64,000 bases of DNA from Chitinophagales bacterium (GTDB taxonomy: Bacteria > Bacteroidota > Bacteroidia > Chitinophagales > JADJOU01): assembly GCA_016787225.1 (NCBI GenBank), contig JAEUUY010000022.1:62001-126000 (forward strand), read 5' to 3'. Below the pieces are notes generated by a model. That model searched no databases. It was not told where the DNA came from and worked only from the letters and a program-made list of their open reading frames with translations. The position numbers and the translations under genes are program-made. Of the stretch, positions 45,629 to 55,576 are shown piece by piece; within the stretch, counting starts at the first letter, position 1; each line of letters starts with the position of its first letter.

Positions 45629-47286
45629 AAACTAGAGGTAATCTGCATTCTCAGACCACTGAATGCAGGTTCAAAACGGCATACTCCACCAGTACATATA
45701 ATACCTGCCAGCTGTCTGGAATAGGACAAGGTAAATCTCGTAGCTCCTTTAGTGTATGAGGTGAAAATAGAATAAAAATGGTGTGGTTGTTGGTATTCTT
45801 TGACTACTTCATAGTTTTTATTTGGAGAAAAATTATAAAGGTCTGATACGGAGATTGACCAGTTCGGAGCGGCATTGTATTCAATAAGTGCAAATAAAGA
45901 TTGCCCTAACTCTTTAGCAGCATGCTGATATTGAAATTCGAAACGAAGAGAATGCTTTCTATTGATTCTATAAGTCGGCTCTAGAAAAAAAGTATAGGAT
46001 TGTATATCCGTAGGTTCATTACCTGCTAGATATTTTTGTTGATTATAAAAAACGTACTGAAACCCTCCATGTAAATCCATTTTACCATTTAGAAATTTCT
46101 TTCGCTCGATATCTAAGTAGAACTCTTTGTAATATGGCGTTTTAAATACTAAAGCAGAATCAATTACACTGATATTCAAATTTATATGTGTTTTCTTTGA
46201 TGGTGAATATGTTATATCTAACGATGAAGCTACTTCACTAATTTCTATCGGTGCTATTTGGAATCTAGCCGGTAATCTCAGTGAATTTTGCCTATTGATG
46301 GGTGCTAAAAAAGATAATCTTCGATTATTGTTCAGGTTAAAATCTGCAACTGCGCCCTGGGCTGTCGATTGAAATTGAAAATTATTGACTATTCTATTTT
46401 GGAATGTTAATCCTAAGCCTTTTTGACTATAAGAGAGCGAGTTCATTATGGAATAACCATCTCTATATTGATAGGTATTTATAAATTGATTGAATACAGC
46501 GTCTTTGGTCTTATATGCCAAATCGGTTCCCCACGTAATTTTACCTATTTGAAGAGTATGATAATAGTTGAAAACATACGTATTATATGGTGCTTGAAAA
46601 TAATCAGCGGCTCTTGTCCGATTCGTATCTCTTAATTGATAGGTAGATATTGTATTATTGATTATCTCTCTATCTTTTTCTATAAGGGTTCTGGATACAA
46701 CTGCTGCACCAAAGTTAAGATTGGTTTTTCTATTTTTCCCTAACTCAATATTTCCTTCAAAATTTAAACCTTTCACAAAGGAACCAAAATAATCCATGCG
46801 GTACTTTTGAGTTCCAGCTATACCTCTTAGCATGAATTTATCGTTGAAATAATACTTAGCCCTAATACCAAATATAGCATTATCTATACCTAAGTTTCGT
46901 TCTTCAAATGTTCGAAGAGCCACACCGCTTCCATATTGCTCATAAATAAACCCACCAGTTAGCTCTAGATTTTCAATTTTCTTTTTGAGATACCAGTTAC
47001 CAATACCATAAAATGACAATGGTATGGGTGGAGTTTGAAGAATAGAATTATAGTTTCCATCAAAGCGAATACCTCCTTCAAAACCTTTATTAATATCGCT
47101 ATAAATCATTTGAAACCAAGCATTTGCAGAGTTTTTGTTTACTTCATAATTTGGTCCCACAGCAGCTATGGCACTATCTCTAACATACATATCTACATTT
47201 AAGCGAAAATTCCCTGTGAGGGTAGCTTGTGAATATAAAAAATTGTTAAACAACACGAGCACAGTAAACCAAAGCGACTTTTCCAT
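45625..47286 (-). CDS. DUF6029-like outer-membrane beta-barrel protein
   Basis: The 553-aa protein has a signal peptide (FTVLVLFNNFLYSQA) and is then almost entirely amphipathic beta-strands rich in Tyr/Phe/Asn, ending SFxL-type (FSGLRMQITSSF), as expected for an outer-membrane beta-barrel. The N-terminal region (LTGNFRLNVDMYVRDSAI) and YEQYGSGVALRTFEERNLGIDNAIFG match a Bacteroidota family I know as DUF6029. Function is unknown. It is divergent from the tlpA gene; a TAACTTTG box lies on its strand at 47317-47310. Confidence 0.78.
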   Translation of the reverse strand: MEKSLWFTVLVLFNNFLYSQATLTGNFRLNVDMYVRDSAIAAVGPNYEVNKNSANAWFQMIYSDINKGFEGGIRFDGNYNSILQTPPIPLSFYGIGNWYLKKKIENLELTGGFIYEQYGSGVALRTFEERNLGIDNAIFGIRAKYYFNDKFMLRGIAGTQKYRMDYFGSFVKGLNFEGNIELGKNRKTNLNFGAAVVSRTLIEKDREIINNTISTYQLRDTNRTRAADYFQAPYNTYVFNYYHTLQIGKITWGTDLAYKTKDAVFNQFINTYQYRDGYSIMNSLSYSQKGLGLTFQNRIVNNFQFQSTAQGAVADFNLNNNRRLSFLAPINRQNSLRLPARFQIAPIEISEVASSLDITYSPSKKTHINLNISVIDSALVFKTPYYKEFYLDIERKKFLNGKMDLHGGFQYVFYNQQKYLAGNEPTDIQSYTFFLEPTYRINRKHSLRFEFQYQHAAKELGQSLFALIEYNAAPNWSISVSDLYNFSPNKNYEVVKEYQQPHHFYSIFTSYTKGATRFTLSYSRQLAGIICTGGVCRFEPAFSGLRMQITSSF

Positions 47287-47374
47287 TATCTTATTATTGA
47301 ATTTTGTGGCAAAGTTAAATTTAATCAGAAAATTAAGCGGATTAAATTAAATTTGTAAAACATAAAAACAAAAA

Positions 47375-47884
47375 ATGAAAAAAATTTTAGTTGTTCTACT
47401 TGTATCTAGTTTTATATTTCATTCTAAAGTGAGAGCCGGTGGTGGTGAAGGGAAGGATTTGCCTACAGCCATGGTAGAAGATTTAAACGGACAAAAGCTA
47501 GATTTTAAATCTATACTTAAACCTGGCAAGTTCTATGTAATATCCTTTTGGGCTACATGGTGTGTGCCATGTAAAAAAGAATTGGGCAATATGGTCGATT
47601 TGGCACCTAAGTGGAAGGAAAAACTCAACACAGAAATAATAGCTGTTTCTACAGATGATAGCCGAGCAAAATCTAAGGTTAAAACCTATGTCACGGGTGA
47701 AGACTGGCCTTTTACTGTGTTATTAGATATGAACCAGGATTTGATGCGCTCACTCGGAATTCAACAAATTCCATTTACTCTTATTGTTAATGGGGATGGA
47801 AAAATCGTTTATACCCACAATTCCTATGTAGAGGGAGATGAATTTGAGATTGAGAACAAGTTAAATAACATGGTAAACAAGTAG
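47375..47884 (+). CDS. TlpA-family periplasmic thiol-disulfide oxidoreductase
   Basis: The 169-aa protein has a signal peptide (about 1-21) and a thioredoxin fold with the redox motif W-C63-V-P-C66 in ISFWATWCVPCKKEL, plus cis-proline IQQIPFTLIVNGDG. It would act in the periplasm in disulfide reduction or redox partnering. It is divergent from the DUF6029 barrel gene and 36 bp upstream of DUF4197, an arrangement that suggests a shared envelope role. TAAATTTG at 47348 is a likely -7 box. Confidence 0.9.
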   Translation: MKKILVVLLVSSFIFHSKVRAGGGEGKDLPTAMVEDLNGQKLDFKSILKPGKFYVISFWATWCVPCKKELGNMVDLAPKWKEKLNTEIIAVSTDDSRAKSKVKTYVTGEDWPFTVLLDMNQDLMRSLGIQQIPFTLIVNGDGKIVYTHNSYVEGDEFEIENKLNNMVNK

Positions 47885-47920
47885 ATCAATTCTTATCTCT
47901 TTATTTTTAAGTTCATTATT

Positions 47921-48775
47921 ATGATTCAATTACGAATAGTGCTAATGGTTGTTGCCATCTTATTCATTAACAGTGCAGATGCCCAGTCCCGGAAAAAATC
48001 GAAAAAGACAACTAGATCGAAATCTACAACCATCAACACCGGAAGTCCAGCAACTAATGATGGTACAGCTACAGTAAACTCTGGTTCAAGTTCACCTATA
48101 GATAACGTAGTAGGGGCAATTGGAGGTTTGATTGGTGCATCTGGTTCTGGCTCAATGTCAAATGATTTAGCAGCTAATGGATTGAAGGAGGCCTTGAATG
48201 TAGGAACTGAATTAGCAGCAAATAATTTAGGAAGAGTGGACGGATTTTTAGCCAATGCCGCTGTGAAGATATTGTTTCCACCCGAAGCAAGAAAGGTCGA
48301 ATCTACACTTCGTTCTTTAGGAATGAATTCAGTTTGCGATCAAGTCATAACTTCTGTCAATCGAGCTGCAGAAGCCGCTGTGGTAGAGGCTAAGCCAATT
48401 TTCGTAGAGGCTATTAAACAAATGACAATAACTGATGCTATTAATATATTGACTGGTGAGAAAGACGCAGCAACTCAGTACCTTATGAGAACAAGCGGAC
48501 AGGCTTTAATGGCGAAGTTTGAACCAATCATTCAATCCAATCTGCAAAAAACAAATGCCACAAAATATTGGTCTGATGCCGTGAACGCATATAATGCAGT
48601 TCCATTTGTACAAAAGCTTAATCCGAATTTGTCTCAGTATGTCACGCAAAAAGCTTCTGACGGGATTTTCTTAATGGTAGCACAAGAGGAGGCTAAAATT
48701 AGAGAAAATCCTACGCAACGCATTGGCACTTTACTGCAGGATGTTTTTGGATGGGCAGATAAGAATAGAAATTAG
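47921..48775 (+). CDS. DUF4197 domain-containing protein
   Basis: The 284-aa protein has a signal peptide (IVLMVVAILFINSADAQ), a Lys/Ser/Thr-rich spacer (about 24-70), then the helical DUF4197 domain: GLKEALNVGTELAANNLGRVDGF, VKILFPPEARKVESTLRSLGM, ITDAINILTGEKDAATQYLM and the C-terminal KASDGIFLMVAQEEAKIRENP. The family is periplasmic and of unknown function. The stop codon TAG is shared with the first base of a GTTGCTA-type heptamer array. Confidence 0.88.
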   Translation: MIQLRIVLMVVAILFINSADAQSRKKSKKTTRSKSTTINTGSPATNDGTATVNSGSSSPIDNVVGAIGGLIGASGSGSMSNDLAANGLKEALNVGTELAANNLGRVDGFLANAAVKILFPPEARKVESTLRSLGMNSVCDQVITSVNRAAEAAVVEAKPIFVEAIKQMTITDAINILTGEKDAATQYLMRTSGQALMAKFEPIIQSNLQKTNATKYWSDAVNAYNAVPFVQKLNPNLSQYVTQKASDGIFLMVAQEEAKIRENPTQRIGTLLQDVFGWADKNRN

Positions 48776-48802
48776 TTTCAAGTTGTCAGTTGCTAGTAAA
48801 AA
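48775..48802. repeat. Degenerate heptamer array at the DUF4197 stop
   Basis: Units GTTTCAA, GTTGTCA, GTTGCTA and GTAAAAA start at the last base of the stop codon. The consensus matches the array after gldC. The 168-bp gap to the TonB gene holds nothing else recognisable. Confidence 0.55.
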
Positions 48803-48943
48803 ATTTAAAAGCCTAAAGCGAAAAGATTCATTTGATGCTCTCTATTTCGCCGACAAGATGCTAAGAAAACAAATTCAAATTAATCATTTTTTATTCAATC
48901 GGGGACTATCGGGATTAATTGGAAAATTTTCAAATTACACTCA

Positions 48944-51145
48944 TCATATCTTCCATCCTAGCCCAACTAGAAAATTAAACCTAGCTTGTGGGAAGAAAAA
49001 GTTATAATCACGACCTCTAGTTATATGCCCTGAACTGCTTACTGTGTTTCCGCTATGATAGGTATAGCCTCTCGAGATATAATCTGTATTAAATATATTG
49101 TTGAGTAAGAGATTGAAGCTCCATTCCCCAATTTTTCGATTTGATTTTAGTATATGGGAAATAGAAACATTGGAGACATTGTATAGTGGTATGGATTTTT
49201 CAGTTGTTGAGGTATTGTCTAGAAATTGCTGACTTACCGTTTTATTCATAAATCGAATATCTGTACCTTTCCATGGAGTCCATTGAAGTTCGGCATAGGA
49301 AATCCAAGCAGGCGAAAATGCAATATTAGTAGAACTATAAAAGATTTTTTCTGTCTCCGTGTTATTGATACTGTAGTCTACTTCATTATAAGCGATTGTA
49401 TAATTCGTATAATCTAGAATTTTATTGAGTGCTAGATATTGATTCGTATAGAAATTTAAATTTTTAGCTAGGCGATAACTAAATTCTAGCTCAGCACCTG
49501 TTCGGTAACTCTTAGCTACATTTTCTCGAATAGGAGCACCCGTGGTATTGATGTTTCCAGTAGGTACGAGTTGGTCTATAAAATACATTACGAATACATT
49601 GGCCTTGAATAAACTTGTCTTCATTTTTCGCTCGAAGCCTAACTCTAGATTATAAACCATTTCAGGTCTGGGTTGACTGAGCATATCTTCGTCTAGAAAA
49701 TCACTTCTTACGGGTTCTCTATGACTCAATCCTGCGAAAATAAATAGTTTATTTTTTGGATTAATTTCATGGGTCCAGCCAATTTTTGGATTGAAAAATA
49801 AAAAGTTTTTATCAAAGGAAATAAAGGATTGATTTCTCAGACTACCTACCGTAGAATAATTTACCTGGCGCAGTTGTAGGTCAGCTATGAAATGAGACTT
49901 TTTCCAATGATACGTAAATTTATTAAATGCAGTCAAGTCTGTTTTCCTTGCTTCGTTATTATAAAATCTATCAATGGCATTACCATGAACGGTATTGAAA
50001 AATATAGGAACACGTCCGAAATGATCTCCTTGATAACTCGAAAATGAAATGGCAGATATATTATTGAATTTTTCTTTTTCTATTTGATGTGAAGCATTGA
50101 CACCTAGGAGATAATTGTCTAACCATAACTGTCGAACCAAATCACCGTTTCCAGATAAACCGGAGCCAAAGTTGGAATAATCTTGATCTACTTTATAATC
50201 TTCATAGTAGCCAAGTCCTCTGGTAAAAAATCCAGTTAAAGAGGATTGATGACCATTTTTCCAGAGAAAGTTTTGTATCCATTGCACGTGCGTTTGATGG
50301 TAATTGTCGATTTGGTTTGAATAGGGATCTCCTGCTTTAGATTCATAGTCTGTACCCGCTATATTTTTTGTTCTTTCACCATTGTTATATTCCTCTTGAC
50401 TTAGTCCAAACCATGACTGATAAGTTTTCTCACGGCCGTGAGAGGCGATGATGTGCGAAGTATATTTGTCGCCATACTTTGATACATCGAGATAAAAAGA
50501 TCCTAACCTCGACCATGCTCTATCAATATAACCATCGCTCTGTATGTGTGATCCACGTGCGGTGATTTGCCAACCATCCGACATCACTCCTGTTGAAGCT
50601 TGAATCATATTTCGAAAGGTATTGAAGCTACCTAAGCTCGTTTGAAATTGAATGAATGGTTTGAGGTGTTTCTTTGTCGTCTTTATAGAAATAGAACCAC
50701 CGAGACCTGTACCTCCCATGGTCGAAAAACCTATCCCTCGCTGTACCTGAATATCATCAGCACTGCTAAAAAGATCAGGAATATTGACCCAATACACCTC
50801 TTGTGACTCGGCATCATTATATGGTACACCATTGATATTGACTTGAATACGCTGTGCATCCATACCTCTTATATATAAATAGGAATAACCAATGCCATTA
50901 CCTGCATCTGTTGACAACTGTAACGATGGCAGTTGTTGGATTAGGGTAGGAATATCCTGACCCAAATTTAAGTGCTGGAGTTCAGAGGTTTTTATTGTGT
51001 TGGATGACGTCGTTGATTTTGTATTCGTTCGTATGGCCTTGATATAGACTTCTCCCAGTGTTTTGGTGCTATCATTTTGTGCATAATTAGATAATGCCAA
51101 ATGAATGAAGAAAAGAGTTCCTAATGTGCGTTTACAATTATTCAT
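48944..51145 (-). CDS. TonB-dependent outer-membrane receptor, probable thiamine transporter
   Basis: The 733-aa protein has a signal peptide (ending NYAQN), a TonB-box/plug start (TLGEVYIKAIRTNTKS), a plug domain (LIQQLPSLQLSTDAGNGIGYSYLYIRGMDAQRIQVNINGVPYND ... GGTGLGGSISIKTTK) and a 22-strand-type barrel ending in FNFLVGLGWKI. No carboxypeptidase-like N-terminal domain is present. A TPP riboswitch lies in its leader, which in Bacteroidota is known to mark outer-membrane thiamine uptake receptors (called omr1 in comparative work). No inner-membrane thiamine permease or kinase is next to it. Substrate (thiamine or a precursor) is inferred from the riboswitch. Confidence 0.9.
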   Translation of the reverse strand: MNNCKRTLGTLFFIHLALSNYAQNDSTKTLGEVYIKAIRTNTKSTTSSNTIKTSELQHLNLGQDIPTLIQQLPSLQLSTDAGNGIGYSYLYIRGMDAQRIQVNINGVPYNDAESQEVYWVNIPDLFSSADDIQVQRGIGFSTMGGTGLGGSISIKTTKKHLKPFIQFQTSLGSFNTFRNMIQASTGVMSDGWQITARGSHIQSDGYIDRAWSRLGSFYLDVSKYGDKYTSHIIASHGREKTYQSWFGLSQEEYNNGERTKNIAGTDYESKAGDPYSNQIDNYHQTHVQWIQNFLWKNGHQSSLTGFFTRGLGYYEDYKVDQDYSNFGSGLSGNGDLVRQLWLDNYLLGVNASHQIEKEKFNNISAISFSSYQGDHFGRVPIFFNTVHGNAIDRFYNNEARKTDLTAFNKFTYHWKKSHFIADLQLRQVNYSTVGSLRNQSFISFDKNFLFFNPKIGWTHEINPKNKLFIFAGLSHREPVRSDFLDEDMLSQPRPEMVYNLELGFERKMKTSLFKANVFVMYFIDQLVPTGNINTTGAPIRENVAKSYRTGAELEFSYRLAKNLNFYTNQYLALNKILDYTNYTIAYNEVDYSINNTETEKIFYSSTNIAFSPAWISYAELQWTPWKGTDIRFMNKTVSQQFLDNTSTTEKSIPLYNVSNVSISHILKSNRKIGEWSFNLLLNNIFNTDYISRGYTYHSGNTVSSSGHITRGRDYNFFFPQARFNFLVGLGWKI

Positions 51146-51178
51146 TACTAATTATTAATTTTTAATTCTTAATTAAAT
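51144..51178. repeat. Degenerate AT heptamer array at the TonB receptor start codon
   Basis: Five 7-bp units on the + strand (ATTACTA, ATTATTA, ATTTTTA, ATTCTTA, ATTAAAT) begin inside the start codon and fill the sequence just upstream of the gene. Confidence 0.6.
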
Positions 51179-51235
51179 ATGCAAACTAAGGGGAGAATTG
51201 AAACGAAAGAGGTTATTTAAACTCGACTTCATTTC

Positions 51236-51321
51236 GGCTTCCTTTCCTACGCCAGTATTATCTGGATCAGGTTATTAGGGTATTATCTCAGTCTCGTCAT
51301 TGACAAGACACCCCTAGCAAG
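51236..51321 (-). promoter_or_regulatory. TPP (thiamine pyrophosphate) riboswitch
   Basis: Reading the minus strand, the conserved THI-box elements appear in order: GGGGTG, CTGAGA, ACCC, AACCTGATC, the ATAATACTGGCGTAGGAAA stretch. These are the TPP-binding core sequences of the family. A TATATTTG -7 box (51338-51331) lies just upstream. About 90 nt separate it from the TonB receptor ATG; I see no clear terminator, so control of translation is likely. Confidence 0.95.
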
Positions 51322-51330
51322 CTAGTGCTG

Positions 51331-51338
51331 CAAATATA
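51331..51338 (-). promoter_or_regulatory. -7 box in front of the TPP riboswitch
   Basis: TATATTTG on the minus strand fits the Bacteroidota -7 consensus and puts the transcript start close to the 5' edge of the riboswitch. Confidence 0.5.
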
Positions 51339-51367
51339 AGGATTAAATTAATTCATTATGGGAGAAA

Positions 51368-54300
51368 TTATCTTATTAATGTGACATCACCTGTTTTAAA
51401 AGCTTTTTTACCGTTTAGGTAGGTGATTTCAGCATAGTAAATATAAACCGCCATAGGAGCAGGTTGACCATGATACTTTCCATTCCAGCCGATTCTATGT
51501 GCTTCATTACTCTCGAATACTTTCTCTCCCCACCTATTAAATATGACGAGTTTAGCCGAAAAAACATTATTTGAGTATATACGAACTTGATTGTTGTTAG
51601 GGTCTTGTGAGGCAGGAGTAAAAGCATTTGGAATATAAAAAATTTCATCCTTGTATTTAATATGAACTTTATCTCGCGCTATGCAATTTTCATTATATAC
51701 AGCTTCTAAGGTATAGTTTTCCGAAACGTAAGAATTTACAATTGGGTTAGGACAATCCGAACAACTCAATCCATTTGTTGGACTCCATTTAATACTTTCA
51801 ATTCTATTTGAATCACCTTTGATAATCTTGAATTTGAGTAAAATAGTTTCATTTAATTTGACAACTGTATCATCTGGTATAACATCAATATCCATGATTT
51901 CAACTCCTTCTATTGCGACTAGTTTACTCGCCTGACAATGGTTTTTGTCTTTAACTTTTACGGTGTATTCCCCTGCTTTATAAACTTGTTGTTTTTGAAG
52001 TCTTTTGTAATTGAAGCCAGAATCTGCACTGTATAAATAGTTGGGAGTTCCTCCACTACATCTTATATCTAAAGTTGCATAGTTTCCACAATTCAATTTT
52101 GTTCTATAAACCGTATCAATTGTTAATAGAGGGGGGTCTTTTAGTTGAAAATAAAAAGTATCCTTGCAAGCATTTTTATCAGTGATGATAAGCCAATATT
52201 TTCCTTCCTTGAGATAACTTATTTTGTTGGCACTGGCTCCATTGGACCATAGATAATTATAAGGTAAAACCCCTCCATCTGCTACAATTAATATTTGGGC
52301 AAGACTATCTTTAAAACACGGGTTAGAAATGGTATCAATTTTTAATAAGCTTAATATTTTTGGTTCAAATATGAAAATAGTTTTGGAATTCGAACATTGA
52401 TTTGTGTCAGTGACGGTGATGGTGTAGTTGCCACCTCTGAGTTTTGTAATGTAATTATTGTAATTATTATTTAGATTCCATATGTATTTATATGGCATCG
52501 TTCCGCCTGTTGGATTTATTTCGATTTCACCTGTAGAATCGTTAAAACATAGTAGATCTCGTGATTTGGTGGTTTGAATAGTAATTGGATCTGGTTGACT
52601 TAAACTAAAAGTATCACTATAAATGCATCCTTTCGAATCCCTAGTGTAGTAAGATGCAATCTTAGCAGCTTTTAAGTTTGTAATTATATTGGCATTTTGA
52701 TAAATAATATTGTTTATGGAATACATATAAGGTAAATATCCATTATTCGCATTTATCGCAAGTATACCACTGCTGTCATTAAAGCATTTAAGGTTTTGGG
52801 TAGTTTTTGTCGCTATCAAAGTACTATTAAGAATCGCGATATTGACAGAGTCCTTGTTGAGACAACCTGTAGCCGAGTTAATGACTGTTAGTATAAATTT
52901 TTGGGTAGAATTAACCTTACACCAAGGCATAGCTGAAGCAGGATTATCTAGTCCATTTATTGGTAGCCAAGAATATACAATACCCGCCTGAGATGCTGTA
53001 CCAAGGCGAACAGAATCTCCCGAACAATTCACTCTGGTTTTATCTAATCCTGCATCTACTATTGGCAGAGGGTGAACAGTAAGATTTAAGACAACAAAAC
53101 TATCGCAGCCTCTTTTGCTTTTCAGGGTATCGTAGTACACTCCTGTTGCATTTATATTTTCACCTTTAAACGTATAGGTTTTACCTTGACAGATGTTTAT
53201 AGTTAAATTTCTTACTATCTCAGGAACTACAACCAGATGTAAATAGACAAAACTATCGCAATTGCTCTGGTTCAACAAGGTATCTATATAAAGACCGCTA
53301 CTTGTTCGGAAAGAACCATTAAAAAACACAGGAGCGTTTTGGCATGTAGTGTCATAAAGTTGAATTGAACTCGTATCTAGAAAAGTCAAATTGAGATAGT
53401 CAAAACTATCACAACCATAGCGATTTTTTAAAGTATCTCGATAGAACCCTGTACTGGTGATATTTTGATTGTTATAACTAACTATACTACCTTTACATTG
53501 AATCAATATTCGCGTAGATGAGCTTGAATCATTTACTGTTAAGTGCAGGTATAGATAGTGGTCGCAACCAAATGAATTTTGTAAAGTATCCTTGTATATT
53601 CCTGTTTTCCTTAATATTTTATCATTAAATAAGATAGAATCATTGTAACAAATTGTAATAAAGCTGTCTTTTCTGGTGGTATCAGCAACAAATAAATGCA
53701 GATAAATTAAGCTATCACATCCTTTAACAGAATAAAGGGTATCTTTATATATACCATTCGCTATTCTATTTGCCCCATTGAAAAATTTTGATTTCGACCT
53801 GCAAATTGTGTCATATAGTCTGGTAACGAATGAGTCGACGACTTTTAAATTTAAATATATAATACTATCACAGTTGTATTGCGTTTTTAGGGTGTCTGAG
53901 TAGAGTTTTTCTAATTTCCTCCAGCTGCCTCTCCACAAGGTAGAATCTCCAGTGCAAATATCCAAAGCATTTTTATAATAATAATTTCCCTTAAAAACAT
54001 GGGTGTCACGAATATTTAAATTTAAATCACAAAAGTATTTGGTTGAAACTAGTCTTGTTATTTGTATTATTGTATTTGTGTTAGGATTTTTAATTGTTAG
54101 TATTGAGGAATCACCTATTCCAATAATTATACTGTCTACACTTCCATTATTTATTCTATAAAATATTTTATTTCCTTCTCTATTCTTTATGACAAATTGT
54201 ATCGAAGTATCTCGACATATCATTGGTTTTTTAGATATTCTAGGTGTATCACATAAAGTACCACAAATGCTAATTACAGGGGGTGTTATGAAATCTACAC

Positions 54301-55576
54301 TTGATAGCATGTTATCATTAGAAGAGCCATTTCCGACAGAACCATTTACTAGATGACCCACATAACCGTATCTTGGAGTTCTGATTTTAATAAATGCGGT
54401 TGTATGACCTCCTACCTCACAGTGCAGAATAGTATCAGATGCGCTAATTCCTGCCGGAATCCCTAAAAAATTTGTCCCCTCATTGAAATTTCTTCCAACC
54501 ATATATTTACTATTATACCCACATGTATAAATCTGAGCACTTTTATTTATAATGGCTAAAGATGCATAGTATGGGTCATGCTCATTAGAGGAAATCCAGG
54601 CCGCATCTGTTATATCCGAATTGTTTGGATACTTACAATTTACCCACACCAGTTTATCTATTGTAGTTCTATCGCCGAGTTGGCCAAAATTGTTTTTCCC
54701 CAAGGAATATACTCTTTGATTAGTGCCAAGTAGGTAGTAAGAAACGAAATTATTAGTAGTCATTCGTGTAGACTGAATCATTTTTACACCTGTTACACCG
54801 CTAGGCAATGTCATTTGTATGGCGGAGTCTGATGAGAAAAATCCACTACCATCTCCTCTTAAAATGCCTTCACCCCATGTCCAAATGGTTGAGTCATTTT
54901 TTAATGCATAAGCTACTCTAGGGCATCCTCTTACAGCGATTACATTCGTTAAGGGTTTGCCTACTGATTGCATTACCTGACTCCAGGTAGTATTAGATCC
55001 ACCGCCTCTACCTCCACGAATGAATGAATGAATAGATAGGACAAAGACATGTCCGCCACAAGTTGTTATTATAATTGACCCTTGCGTTACGAACATCATT
55101 TTTACACTATCAGGAGTAATTCCCGTAGGGAGCCCATCTAATTTTCCATTAACTGAAATTTTGCTAAAGGAATTTGTTCCTAGAATCTGGGAACTAATAA
55201 CACATTGAACTGTTCCGCCTACAAATAGTCCTGTGGAAGTTAAAACTACATATTGAACATCACTAATACTATTAGATCCGATACCTATATGATAAATCTT
55301 TCCTGTCAAGACTGGGTAATTTGTTGGATTAATAAATTGAGGAGTCAATAAATTAGAGATTCCATCCGATTGCATTTGTTCCCCCCAAAATCGATTACCA
55401 ATTTCCTCAACTGAATAGGTTGAATGGAATGCAGAACCCATATTATCATAAGCTATGGTGGATGCATTATTAGTAGAAAAAATACCCACATTAGAGTTGC
55501 AAGGGATGATACATTGGGTGAAAATAAGTTTTGTACTTAAGAGAAAAACAACAAGCATGAATAGTATTCTACTCAT
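51368..55576 (-). CDS. Giant secreted protein: RCC1-like, Cys-Asp repeats, SprB repeats, CHU_C end
   Basis: The product is 1402 residues from the ATG at 55576, chosen because it overlaps the upstream stop as ATGA. Signal peptide: about 1-21. Residues about 22-430 resemble an RCC1 propeller (SLGKNNFGQLGDRT; IWTWGEGILRGDGSG). Residues about 530-840 hold six repeats of about 47 residues ending CDS-x-x-Y-L-x-L-x-V (for example GIYKDTLYSVKGCDSLIYLHL). Then three to four SprB repeats (LLCFNDSTGEIEINPTGGTM). The last 90 residues are a gliding-motility-associated C-terminal domain (FYIPNAFTPASQDPNNN; VFESNEAHRIGWNGK), a type B T9SS signal. It is probably a surface-exposed adhesin or matrix protein, coupled to the gene before it. 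Confidence 0.88.
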   Translation of the reverse strand: MSRILFMLVVFLLSTKLIFTQCIIPCNSNVGIFSTNNASTIAYDNMGSAFHSTYSVEEIGNRFWGEQMQSDGISNLLTPQFINPTNYPVLTGKIYHIGIGSNSISDVQYVVLTSTGLFVGGTVQCVISSQILGTNSFSKISVNGKLDGLPTGITPDSVKMMFVTQGSIIITTCGGHVFVLSIHSFIRGGRGGGSNTTWSQVMQSVGKPLTNVIAVRGCPRVAYALKNDSTIWTWGEGILRGDGSGFFSSDSAIQMTLPSGVTGVKMIQSTRMTTNNFVSYYLLGTNQRVYSLGKNNFGQLGDRTTIDKLVWVNCKYPNNSDITDAAWISSNEHDPYYASLAIINKSAQIYTCGYNSKYMVGRNFNEGTNFLGIPAGISASDTILHCEVGGHTTAFIKIRTPRYGYVGHLVNGSVGNGSSNDNMLSSVDFITPPVISICGTLCDTPRISKKPMICRDTSIQFVIKNREGNKIFYRINNGSVDSIIIGIGDSSILTIKNPNTNTIIQITRLVSTKYFCDLNLNIRDTHVFKGNYYYKNALDICTGDSTLWRGSWRKLEKLYSDTLKTQYNCDSIIYLNLKVVDSFVTRLYDTICRSKSKFFNGANRIANGIYKDTLYSVKGCDSLIYLHLFVADTTRKDSFITICYNDSILFNDKILRKTGIYKDTLQNSFGCDHYLYLHLTVNDSSSSTRILIQCKGSIVSYNNQNITSTGFYRDTLKNRYGCDSFDYLNLTFLDTSSIQLYDTTCQNAPVFFNGSFRTSSGLYIDTLLNQSNCDSFVYLHLVVVPEIVRNLTINICQGKTYTFKGENINATGVYYDTLKSKRGCDSFVVLNLTVHPLPIVDAGLDKTRVNCSGDSVRLGTASQAGIVYSWLPINGLDNPASAMPWCKVNSTQKFILTVINSATGCLNKDSVNIAILNSTLIATKTTQNLKCFNDSSGILAINANNGYLPYMYSINNIIYQNANIITNLKAAKIASYYTRDSKGCIYSDTFSLSQPDPITIQTTKSRDLLCFNDSTGEIEINPTGGTMPYKYIWNLNNNYNNYITKLRGGNYTITVTDTNQCSNSKTIFIFEPKILSLLKIDTISNPCFKDSLAQILIVADGGVLPYNYLWSNGASANKISYLKEGKYWLIITDKNACKDTFYFQLKDPPLLTIDTVYRTKLNCGNYATLDIRCSGGTPNYLYSADSGFNYKRLQKQQVYKAGEYTVKVKDKNHCQASKLVAIEGVEIMDIDVIPDDTVVKLNETILLKFKIIKGDSNRIESIKWSPTNGLSCSDCPNPIVNSYVSENYTLEAVYNENCIARDKVHIKYKDEIFYIPNAFTPASQDPNNNQVRIYSNNVFSAKLVIFNRWGEKVFESNEAHRIGWNGKYHGQPAPMAVYIYYAEITYLNGKKAFKTGDVTLIR
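53055..53980 (-). repeat. Six Cys-Asp repeats of about 47 codons in the giant secreted protein
   Basis: Each unit encodes a [FN]NG-type strand, a [ST]G-x-Y-x-D-T-L segment and C-D-S-x-x-Y-L-x-L. The units are diverged at DNA level, so the array is old and probably stable. Confidence 0.7.

Noticed and set aside
48723-49007. 94-aa + strand ORF overlapping the ends of the DUF4197 and TonB genes
   Set aside because: Composition is not protein-like, it overlaps two real genes and runs through a heptamer array; a shadow frame.
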